Shown: positions 54,140 to 64,000 of the stretch, piece after piece
Layout: every line of letters starts with the position of its first letter
How positions within the stretch are numbered: position 1 is the first letter of the stretch
From: Micromussa lordhowensis
Taxonomy: Eukaryota > Cnidaria > Anthozoa > Scleractinia > Lobophylliidae
Direction of reading: 5' to 3'
NCBI GenBank assembly: GCA_964020085.1
Contig: OZ026601.1
Span: 25,899,914 to 25,963,913, forward strand
DNA: 64,000 nucleotides
The notes under the pieces: model-generated
What the model saw: the letters and a program-made list of their open reading frames with translations, nothing else
Told to the model about the DNA's origin: nothing
Databases searched by the model: none
Translations under genes and position numbers: made by a program

Positions 54140-56180
54140 TGCATACGGCTTTACGTAGAGAAGCAAACATGTTGGATATGAATTGACTCCACGTAGCTAA
54201 AGAGCTATTGAAACGTAATACATTGTGAAATTTTTAGCTCTTTGGGTGTAATTATTCAAGGAGAAATTGTCTTTCAAAAACTGCAAAATTTCTGGGTGGC
54301 AAAAGCGCTAATGAGCTCATACATTCGTTGTAAAATTTTGAGTTTTTAAACTCGTGTTACACAAAAAGTATTCAATACATTAGGCTCGTATATTCACTGA
54401 CAGAGTTGACCGTACTATGACCTTTCAATATTCAGAACTGATTTATTTGTAGCTCTATCGGAAACCGAATTGCTTATGCTAATTAGGCAAATATTGTAAA
54501 CAAGGATTCCCCTATAGGCGAGTTAGTGACCTCACTCTCTGTAATGCAAATCAACCTGTTTTGCAGGGTAATCTTTTTTTGTTATATTCATTACCTTTTA
54601 TTTTTCTTGCACTAGCTCTTTAGATGCCTAGAAGAATTGTCCAATGGCTGACACAAACTCAAAATTACACAGCCAATTTTGTTAATTCCTTTTCCGTTAA
54701 AAATAAAAGCAAGAAAACAAAGCAATAGAAATCAGAAAGAAACAAATAAAGTGCAGAAAACAAGCGGTAAAAACATGTAACTGGTGTTACAGGCGGGAAA
54801 AATCGCGCTCAAGGCAAGTTGTGATTGGCTGGCAAAAATACCTTCACTCTGATTGGTTAGAAGATCTTGCGCAAGTTCGCGGTGTGACCTCGAAGAAGGC
54901 GCTTCTGCGAAAGGGTGGGTAATTGTACAATTATTGTTTATAATGCTTGTATAGATTGGGTCATATTCAATTCAATCGTATACACCATTGTAGTTTGCGT
55001 CTGGAGTAAACATAGAAATGGTCAACTTAAAGTCAATAATAGATGTAATTAAGATATTTTGATAAAACAGAACTTTCAGATGCAATGTGGTGTTTGTTTG
55101 CTTATTTATATACGCCTAGTCGAAGCATTTTACATTTAGCTCCTACTGTGTGAGTACAGACCTCACTGCGTTTGGTCTGTACTCACGACCTGGGTCAAGA
55201 ATCTCCCATACAGACCTCCTGCTCGGTTAGTAAGGTGTTTATTTTATGGCGCAAACAGGGACAATTTAATTCGTTTAATGTAACTAGCTTGTACTAACTG
55301 ACATTTTGCCTGCGAATGGCGATGAGCTGGATTTTATTCTGCCAAAGTTTGCTTGTCCTCTTTTCTCATCAGGCTTTTTGCCACTGCCATGAGTATTGTT
55401 AGATGAAAATAGTCAATGATTTTGCCTTTTAGTTTGCAACTACTGCAAAACATTACCGGTACCGGTCTAGATGGGAAAATCTAGACCGCCAATCAAATTC
55501 GTGAATTTGGTAGTTCCCAGTCCTTGCGAGACAGAGCCATCTAATAAACGAAAATACAAACCTAATTTCACAGTAGTTTCAGGCCACATTTAAACTTTTG
55601 TCAGTTTTGTTTTTTTTAATGCTACTGAAGGACAACATTCAACGATTATTTATTAATTTACTTTTTTGTTTATTATTTTTGCACCTTGGTTGTGTAAGAG
55701 TTATAGTATTCTAACACTCTCACTTGCTCTCATTGTTTAATAGAGGTTTGGGAGCGTTGATCGAGCGCAAAGAAGAAGGAAATCTTCTGATGGTGATGTT
55801 CGAACCCCAATTTCAAGTGATTAGGGTTGGGTGGGTGGGCCGCCGCCATCTTCTCTTCCGGGCGCTTGATCGCGTTTGAAGGGCAGAATGCTAATGAGCG
55901 TCATCTTTTATCCCTATTCAGCACCCCTGGGGATTGCCAGACTCAATGGGGTTCGTTAGCACAGTTTGGGTAGAACTACCTCTAAGATTCAGTCTTCGTG
56001 CGTGTTTCATTTCGAGTGTTGAGAATAGTTAGGGAGGGTCGCCTTATTTAGAGTGGGCTTTCATTAATCTTCTACGACTGGGGGAGGGTAGCCTGTGTAC
56101 ATGCACCCCCTGGAGAGGTAGTGGATGTACACAGGCCAGGGGGAGGGGGAAGGATTTCTTCCCTCCTCCGTAACTTCAGG
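52733..56180. other. Unannotated region after OXSR1
   Basis: The start must include the OXSR1 3' UTR. I see no exon-like frame. A possible repeat at about 54096-54520 has loosely inverted ends (ATAGGGGATTC / ATAGGGGAATCC with TTGTTTACA in both). Confidence 0.4.
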
Positions 56181-56182
56181 AA

Positions 56183-56365
56183 TAGGCCATTTCCGAGTTC
56201 CCTTTAACATCCGTGTTAAAACGAGTCTAAGTGCGAAACCATTCATATGAAAATGAGATCCGCCTACAGGTTCATTTTCATGCAAATCAAACTTATTTCA
56301 TAAGAAAGCTTTCGCACTTAGACTCATCTTGAAACAGAGGCACAAGGGAACTCAGAAATGGCCTA
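56183..56365. mobile_element. Foldback MITE (TAGGCCATTTCCGA family), copy 2
   Basis: The left arm TAGGCCATTTCCGAGTTCCC matches the right arm in reverse (TAGGCCATTTCTGAGTTCCC), with TTCATATGAAAATGAG near the centre, as in the copy at 21788. Confidence 0.85.
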
Positions 56366-57666
56366 TTTAGTAAGTTCAGCCATTTAGTACGTTCACAAAT
56401 GCTTTCCTTGATGCAAGCAACATAGGATATGGGGTGATGACGTCATACAGGTGGCAATTATGGCTTCTTTATTATACACAAGGTGGATTTTATTTTTCCA
56501 AAACATTAGAAAACCACCAAAAAAGTTTCGAAAGTCATTAAAATCAATAAAACAATGCTAAAAGTCCTAAAACTGTAAAATTTAATACATGGAAATTAAA
56601 GGACCCTATTTTCGATGCCATCGAAATTATTGACATTGCATGATGAAGCGAAATCTTATTGCTTTACTGTAAGTTTTGTTTCTGAAAGCTTGTTTAAATG
56701 TCTTAAGTAGTTTCACAGTGACTTCCTTTGTTTCGACATGCTACGAATAAAAGATAATAGCCAAACTCTCGAATATAAACAAAAAAGATGGCGGACGACT
56801 AGGGCCCTTTAAGTTTTGTTAATTAAAACAAAATTTCAAATTTTAAGAAACCATCTTATGAAAATTATATGGTTGCCAATAAAATATTGGAAACATAAAT
56901 TTCTGTGTACAAATCCCTCTCTTGGGATCCCTCTCTTGGGTTTTCGTTCTATTAAGGCACAGCGGAATAAATTTACATTGAGTAAACAGCCCTTGCTTGC
57001 TCTACAAGATGACACATTTATGTTTGTTGTGACGTTGATATCCCGTCTTGGATCTGCTATCTTGGATCTCACTATTTTTCTAACAAAGTGAAACACATGA
57101 AGACAATTGAGAACAGAGAGGGGTCCTCTGTAATCAGGCAATTTGTCGTGTTGAGCTTTGCCGAATTCAAAATATCGCGCTGCAACCGCCATTAACAGTA
57201 CTTAGCCTTCAGGCTGAAATTTCGAATAGTATATATTCCAACATTTATCTAAAGGTTAAGCAAGTCTGCCTCAAAGCAAATTGCCGTGGTCGTGATGTTG
57301 TTATCTTACTCACTGGATACATAGCTATATAAGGAAAGTCAGTCATATTTCAACTGTGAAATATGAGATTAGATACCCTGCATGGAAACGATGTTGCTTT
57401 TCGGGGCCCTTCGGCCGAAATGACCGAAATTAATATTGTCGAACAGTTCGAGGAAACGAATCCAAAACATGGGTGAAATTCGATTGCATAAAAGACAGAG
57501 TGGCAGAAACACGCAATTACCTTGAATTTCGCAGCTGCTTCTTCCTGGACAAAAGGTAGCTCGAGCTTCATATTTCTCTTGTCCTCCAAGTGGCACATTG
57601 TTTATCGAAGGACAAAACAAGATTCGTTCCTTTTCCGCTCTTGCACTGTTTAGCACAAAGGCATCC
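56366..57666. other. Unannotated region
   Basis: Several short frames on both strands, none with a recognisable domain. Confidence 0.4.
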
Positions 57667-58185
57667 CTATCTCTGGTAGTTGTTGGCGTTGTCGAGCACT
57701 TTGAGGAACTCCATGGACTGGGGTTGGGCATAGGAAGAATACTGCACTGACATCTTTGCACGTTGTTTCTTGTTGTCTTTGTCAGTGATTCTGATGGAGT
57801 TATTGAAGCAGTCCTTCAGCGCTACCTGGAAGGTAAATGCTCCTTTCTGTATTGTGTCTGTCGCCACATCTTGAACAGAGCTTCTCATGGCGTCCATGGG
57901 GTCTAAAGAGACATGCACAAAAGCAAGCTGTTTAAAATCGATGATCGCCGTTTTCAGATAAGAAGTAGATTTATCATAGGGCAAGCTTGTTGACGATGAA
58001 AACGAGAAATCTTCTTGGTTCTCGTTGAAAACAAAATTGAGTTTGTTCTCAAGTAGATTTCTTCCCCATATGTTGGTCTTGGAGACAATTTCAGCCAAAC
58101 GAAAACAAGGTGGCGGCTTCGAGGAAGAAAATGTTGCAGCCCGGGCTAGAATTACAGCCCCGGCTGAAGTTCTCCAAGTAAACGC
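57667..58185 (-). CDS. Hypothetical ORF, no recognised family
   Basis: The minus frame is open from about 58185 to a TAG at 57667. It has no ATG near its start; the first codon that could serve is TTG or an internal Met, so it may be an internal exon or chance. The peptide has mixed composition (FVFNENQEDFSFSSSTSLPYDKSTSYLKTAIIDFK, then a Lys-rich stretch DKDNKKQRAK) and no membrane segment. I assign no function. Confidence 0.25.
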   Translation of the reverse strand, partial: AFTWRTSAGAVILARAATFSSSKPPPCFRLAEIVSKTNIWGRNLLENKLNFVFNENQEDFSFSSSTSLPYDKSTSYLKTAIIDFKQLAFVHVSLDPMDAMRSSVQDVATDTIQKGAFTFQVALKDCFNNSIRITDKDNKKQRAKMSVQYSSYAQPQSMEFLKVLDNANNYQR

Positions 58186-58324
58186 CCTTTACTGTCAAAA
58201 CGGGTGTTTCTTTAGGTGAACTTGACAACACTGGGATACCAATTTTGTCTTGAGTTGCACTTTGCTTGAAGCTTCTTAAAGCTTTGCTACTTAAAAATTG
58301 TAAACAAGCACGTTTTCAAGTAGT

Positions 58325-58525
58325 ATATCATACACGAAAGTCCGCGCTTGACCACGTTTCTAAACTACGACGCCTAGCGAAGTATTTTTGACGAAATTCA
58401 AGGTGTTTGGAAATGTTTTCAAACACTGTATTGAAAGTTTGACATATCTTCTCAATCGAAACTAAAACTAAGGACATAACGGAGAAATAAAATCGTAAAA
58501 CCCTGATAATTAAGGTTAGATATCC
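58325..58525. mobile_element. Foldback element (ACACGAAAG family), copy 2
   Basis: Matches 52222-52437 in word order: acacgaaagtccg, ggtgtttggaaatg, cttctcaatcgaaactaaa and attaaggttagatat. Confidence 0.65.
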
Positions 58526-58539
58526 TAACACTGCCACTT

Positions 58540-60764
58540 TCTTGACCGCAGCTCGCCGGAAAAAAAAAATTGAAAACGTAACAATCAATCACTGGTCATT
58601 TTTTTTTATTTTTGTTTGAGATAAACTCGAGCCGGGACATCACATTATTATCGTGTAACGTCATCGTTTTCGAAAATGCCCGTTTCAAAATGTCTACGTC
58701 AACAACAAAACGTAAGGCCGGCGATTTCAAATTCCTCCGGTTTGAAGAGCGTTTTCAAAAAGCTTCGTTTTTATGACGGATTAGTGTGGACGGTAGGCCT
58801 AACCGTTGGAATAGAGCTGCGTTTTCAAATTTCTCCAGCGCGGTGTGGACGCAGCCTTAGTTTGTTTGAACTTGATAAATTACTAATGAGTTTGAGAAGT
58901 TCCATCTTAGTTTAGACAAGTTTCTCATATCATCTCTGTGTGAAAGAGGGAGAAGATACTTGCCCTATCGACTGTTTATCCACAGACTGAAAGACACGGC
59001 GACAGCTTGACAAAGTACCCTGCCTGCAGTCGTCTACTCTTGCCTTTGTTGCGCGCAGAAAAGTGACGACTGCAAATTGTTTTCGCTTATCGTGTTCCAT
59101 TATCCAGCTGTTCATCTTTCAAATTTCACGTTATTAGTATGCTAATGTTAATGAGTTGAACGGGCTACTTCACGGTTTGCACGTCACGAAAAGTTTGGCC
59201 TAAATTTTTCAAGTTCGTCGTTTGTAATCCGTGTCAACCTTATCCATCGATCCTTAACCATCTTTCCTCCTTGTGATTAACTCTTTAGTTTTTCTCTATT
59301 TTTGTACACTATTATTTTCAGGTTTCCTTCAATTTAAAGGTGATTTTGCATGTGGCTGAAATAACTCAAAATTATTATATCGTGACTGGGCTCCTTTAAA
59401 TTAATTGCATTTACAGGCGCGGTTCGTTACATTTTCTGTTCTCTTTTAATGTTCCTTTTCCGAAGTATTTAGCTTGGTTCTTGTTTCTGATGGGCATTAA
59501 GCCGTGGTTTTAGGACGAGTTTGAATGAAGAACAGTATTCCTCTGACCATGGTGATAGAACAGTTTAGCCGGAGATCTTTGCGGGGTTTCCACTGTTTCA
59601 AACTGTACCGTGGACAATTTGCCACCTCACTTTTGTCACCTGTTGTTAGCCATATGTTTTGCCAGCACGGTTCGTTTTACATCATTTCTCTCATATCATG
59701 GTTCCCCCGAGGTCTTCCTAATGTGCTTCAAACACAACGCACAAACGAGCAAGTCAATCAGTTCGGTCAAAAAAAACGCGGCGTGTGTACCCCATAACAC
59801 TGTATGAATTGTGTCGACCTTCTCGTGGTGGTATCCAGTCAGAGTCGACTTTTAACAACGCTTGCTGTCAAGCAACCAATTCCGATCAGAGAATTAGGCG
59901 CGACAGAAAAGATCCGTTCAAAAGACACACAAGGCCAAATATTTCCAGCAGAGCATCTAATGTACATGCAGGTTTACAGTAGGAGATCGTATCTTTGGTT
60001 GACCCTGAACTGCAAACTTGTAAGAATCAATTGACCAGAAGCAAAACCGACACTGATCACCTTTTCGACGGCAAAAAGAAAGTTTCCACGAACATGTAAG
60101 TCATTGACCAAACGTTGAGTAATTTGTTTGCTACATTTGCGTAAACGTGCTAGTAAGGTGGTGACTCTTCGAACAACAACATTGTTTGTGGTACCAAAGC
60201 CAAACAAAAACTAGTCTGTCTTCAACAACGCCGCTACCTTGGCTTCTCATTTGACCACATTTTTTTAAACTAACCCATTTACGCATTTTTAGTTGCCATA
60301 AAATCTTTAAGCAAGCTTTTACAGAACATTTTACATGATTTTTAGATTTCGAAGTGTGAAATATCGCGAACTTCGCTAAATATGGTGCGTTTGCTGTGGT
60401 TTGGAGGTTTTAATGAGAAGGATTCACTGACTGTGAGTGTTATCATAGATGCCAGAAATGGTTTGAGACGGAAATATGTTGTTAATTCATTTGCGTCGAA
60501 TGATACTACAAGGAACACTAGCAGGAATAACGAACGATTAACGGAGTGAAACTTGATGTCTCCCGAATGTGACATTATAGGAGATATGTCCCACCTCCAG
60601 ATTTTTTATGAGACAAGTTTAAGTACAATTGGTACATGGTTTCACTCTCTTAATAGTAAATAAGCTATTGGTAGTTTGGTTTTAAAATTATGAATTAGGT
60701 CTTGGGCAGGACAAGAACAAATTTTATATTTATTAAGACATATACTTGGCATTACCCACATCGT
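58540..60764. other. Unannotated region
   Basis: No supported gene. A stretch at about 58640-58860 (gtgtggacgcagcc, ttttcaaattcctccgg and ttttcaaatttctccag) has internal similarity and may be part of a dispersed repeat. Confidence 0.4.
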
Positions 60765-60765
60765 C

Positions 60766-61048
60766 GAAGCACGGTGGCCTCATGGTTAATACGCTCGTCT
60801 CCGGATCGAGCGGTCCGGGTTCGAGCCCTCGCTGGCCGGGGATATTGTGTTGTGTTCTTGAGCAAGAGACTTTACTCTCACAGTGCCTCTCTCCACCCAA
60901 GTGCATAAATGGGTTCCGGCAAATTTAATGCCGCAGATAACCCTGCGATGACGGAATAGCATCCCATACAGGGGAAATAGAAGTACTCCCGGTCGCTTCA
61001 TGCTACAGAAACCGGGATGATCTCCGGTCTGATGGGCCACTTGGCACT
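60766..61048 (+). mobile_element. tRNA-derived SINE, copy 3
   Basis: The best-preserved copy: A-box region GTGGCCTCATGGTTAA (60774-60789), B-box GGTTCGAGCCC (60819-60829), then gtgttgtgttcttgagcaag, ctctctccaccca, ataaatgggttcc, tgctacagaaaccggg and tctgatgggcc. Confidence 0.87.
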
Positions 61049-61700
61049 AGCAGGAATAATGAATAATGAACACTTTACCTTCTTACTCACATCAGCTTTA
61101 GGTACCTCGTACTTGTTCTGTCTCGGCTTCAAGTTCACGCCTTCAGCCTTCTTTCTCTTTCTTGTGCTACAAAACTCCTATTTTTCACAGCGTTCGCGTA
61201 TATATGTTTTATCGTCAATATTTTTTTTTCACAATAATAATAATAATATATTTGATCATTTTATTTCCTAATAATTATTTGTCTTTTGATGAAAAATTAA
61301 CTTTCTTTAAGCGTGCTTTAAGTCATATGGGGCATTGGAGGCTGAAGTATGATCTCTAGGGTAAGTTATTAGGTAAAACTAAACGTTTATGAAATAAAAC
61401 TCAGCTTTAAATCTACTTTAAGATAACTTCTTCGGCCAGGGGGAAACACACCCGGCGTTGGAGTATCTCTGCTCCGTGAGAGTCTTCTACCCCCTACAAA
61501 AAAAAAATGCGGACGATGATCCTGCTGGTATACTTTGGATCAATAGTGATCTAATCGGCTTGACATGGAAAATGAAGAGCATAAAAGCAGATCTAAAGGC
61601 TGATTGATAAAACCTAGGGCGATCTTTTTTTAAAAAAAGTACTATATATCGACTACCCATACCAGCCTCCTTATTGAAAATTTCATGTTAATATTTATTT

Positions 61701-62340
61701 ATCGATTCTCAACTTAAAAACAAACGAAAATGTTTTGCACCGAAAAAAAGCAAAGTTTCAAAATAACAACTTAATTGTTCACATCAACCTACGTTATGGG
61801 GAGCAGACATGACCCAGTGGTGAAAACGCTCGCTCCCACCAATGTGGTCTGGCCTCGAATTCTGGATCCGTCGTCATAAGTGGGTTGAATTTGTTGGTGG
61901 TTCTCGACACTCTTAAATTCAAATTCAAGCTGGAAACAGAGGAGGAAGGCACTCTCTGCATGATGTGCCAGTGCAAATTCTTCTTCATTTATCTATTATT
62001 TATGTGGTATACACACTAAATATTGAAATTGATTTTTAAATTAAAATAAAACACACACACACTAAAAGACGTGACTGAAATATAGATGATTGCATCGTTA
62101 TCAGTCAATACCGAAATCTGTTTTGACTGAAAGAAGCTTCAGAACTTAAAAGCAGCATTTCCCTTAATGGCCGTCAGATAAGGTAGTAATATTGAAATGA
62201 GTGGTTTACATTTTTTATTGTTATGCAATGCTTATTATCAAAACACACATATCATTGCAGCCAGACAGTTAATCGATTCTCAACTTGGACAAAATTGGTT
62301 TTGCACCAACAAAAAGCAAAGTTTCAAAATAACAACTTTC
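61701..62340 (+). repeat. Two ~70-bp direct repeats flanking a SINE-like element
   Basis: atcgattctcaactt...ttttgcacc...gcaaagtttcaaaataaca occurs at 61701-61771 and 62272-62339. Between them lie a SINE-like element (61800-61985) and a short (CA)n run at 62051-62062. Confidence 0.85.
61800..61985 (+). mobile_element. Second-type SINE-like element
   Basis: The start gagcagacatgacccagtggtgaa and the later ggcctcgaattctgg resemble tRNA A- and B-box regions, followed by gttgaatttgttggtggttc. The boxes are degenerate, so the call is tentative. Confidence 0.45.
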
Positions 62341-62344
62341 CAAA

Positions 62345-64000
62345 AGTGCTTATGCGCCGATTAATTCATCGTTGAACTAAGAAATTGCGTGAAATTGTTT
62401 TTTTATTTCTTAGTAACATTTTTAAGACCACTTTTCATGTAAATATTAAACATGCTAAGTTCTTTTTTAATTGTTACAAATTTTCGCTAAATCCCGAGAA
62501 CACACCATTAAGAGTTCTCGTCGGCGTGGGATGAAGGGAACTAAATCCTGGCTGAAAGCCATTTCGGGGTCAGGTAAAAACAGATCAGTGTAAAAGTATT
62601 CATCAAAAATATTAATGACAACAGTGAAGATTATAAAACAACGAGAAAGAGGAAAAAAACTGCGTGGCCCAACAAAGTTCCAGCAGGAAAAACCGGTTTA
62701 ACATAGTCGAGTCTCGCGACAGCAGAAGGAAAACATTTTAAAAGTAAAGCCGATGTTATTTCCCAATTTCACTGTTCATAATTTTCGTGCATGCTTGCTT
62801 TACCAGTCGCATTTCTTGGGTGAGCCATTTTGATTTCAGTTCTAGTCAGTTTTTAAAAAGTTCCATAATTGTCTTCGGTAATATAAAATGAAGTAATTTA
62901 TGGTCGTTATTCATGAGGTTCAAGCTTAATTGCTTTTTCATTGTGCACATTCGACAAGATTCTGGATATCGCCAAAAGCGCATTTAATTTAGTTCTGAAG
63001 GGCCGGCAATTTGCGTCAAGTCAAAATATTACTTTAAAAATTGAATGCTGTTAGTTCGGATGATTTACGATTCTGCATCCTGCGTTTGTGAGAAGAGTCG
63101 CTCTTCTGGGTCTAATCTGGAGCAAGTACTGAAGGTATATATAAATTTTAAGGATATTTGCAAACGGTCTTCAATTTCACTACATTGCCGATCAACATTC
63201 TAACCAGTCTGTTGCTTCTTAGAATAATTTTCTCATTTGTTGATTTTACCGGGCGGGGAAAGTAAACAAATCAAGATGTGAGGAGTTTATTGCATTCTGA
63301 ATATGAATTGCACTCTCGAAGCTTGTACCTTCGAATTAGTACAGACATTGGCCATTGAGGAGATTTTAACCAAATTCCGAAAGGGATATCGATGTTCATG
63401 GAATGATATTTAGCTCGTGTTCAGTTTTCGTTCAAACTTATAGCATTTTAAGTCAAGGCTCGATCGTAGTCTGGTTTACTTTTTTGTCGCAATTGGATGA
63501 CAGTCGAAAGTGGGATGAAATAAGAAAATATATAAAAAATATATGTATGTTAAGAAATAAGAATATAGCTTTACAAAACAACACGGCAAATGAATGCCCA
63601 GGGACGAGAACACCTCAGGTTGTGGGTTGGGTATTTATTTTGGTATATTTTAAATGGTTAAATTAAAAGAAACCTAATTTAAATCTACATTACTTACTAA
63701 ACGCCTTATTTTACAGATTTACTTTAATTTTTTTTATATCTTCTCCTCCTTTCTCATCCTTCATTCAAACCTTAAAACTCATCACAAAATTAAAATCTTA
63801 AGTTCCAGGACAAATTCCACTGTTAGCCTATTAAAGCACATTGCACGAAACATTCAAAGATGGACATAGGGTAGTGCAAAAAAATGCACGATATGTTATA
63901 TTTAGCAACGCTCGCGCAGTTTATTGGTAGTTAAAGCAGTACTTTTGTGATAAAAGAAGCAAACAACTTACAAGCTCACAGTAACCGGACGTACAGCTTT
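62345..64000. other. Unannotated window end
   Basis: AT-rich. A short frame at 63403-63666 has no recognised domain. I see no repeat with clear boundaries. Confidence 0.4.

Noticed and set aside
57350..57761. Two overlapping minus-strand frames as genes
   Set aside because: Composition is irregular, they overlap each other and no domain or splice support is visible.

Overview
This window is nuclear DNA of an invertebrate animal. The genes have many exons with GT-AG introns, the DNA is AT-rich, and much of it consists of several kinds of non-LTR retrotransposon, TIR/foldback DNA elements, tRNA-derived SINEs and dispersed tRNA-Gly units. The mix of LINEs, the THAP element and the compact introns suggest an anthozoan cnidarian, probably a stony coral. 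That placement is inference from overall character, not from a marker gene. There is no operon, phage, CRISPR array or bacterial defence system.

Layout. 1-2890 holds the end of a frameshifted LINE. 3300-8640 is an array of repeat units that carry tRNA-Gly(GCC) and tRNA-Cys(GCA), interrupted by a second LINE. 8750-18890 is one L1-like LINE on the minus strand, split by two DNA elements: a 4.46-kb element with 8-bp target duplications, whose ends are a nested 9/120/240-bp satellite, and a 1.27-kb TTAA-flanked element. 18890-23600 is the same tRNA-Gly/tRNA-Cys unit family in inverted orientation, so the LINE sits at the centre of a large inverted repeat.

23884-33259 is a three-exon gene on the plus strand for a protein with cyclic-nucleotide-binding folds (CNBD2-like). 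Its first intron contains a LINE with a 5' inversion (twin-priming structure) that itself holds two foldback elements. Its second intron contains a THAP-encoding DNA element inserted exactly at the splice donor, plus a SINE. 33640-34275 is a degenerate CAGT satellite. 36776-38256 (minus) is a two-exon gene for an unrecognised 169-residue single-pass membrane protein.

39178-52732 (plus) is a complete 17-exon gene for the OXSR1/SPAK-type kinase that WNK kinases activate to control cation-chloride cotransport. It starts about 0.9 kb from the head of the membrane-protein gene, divergently. Its introns hold SINEs, foldback elements, LINE pieces, a Z-DNA-like minisatellite and G/C runs. From 52733 to the end I see only repeats and one weak hypothetical ORF.

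The three host genes have no obvious shared pathway. The main interest is the layered history of insertions, several of which can be read precisely because target duplications, an uninterrupted paralogue or a restored reading frame mark the junctions.
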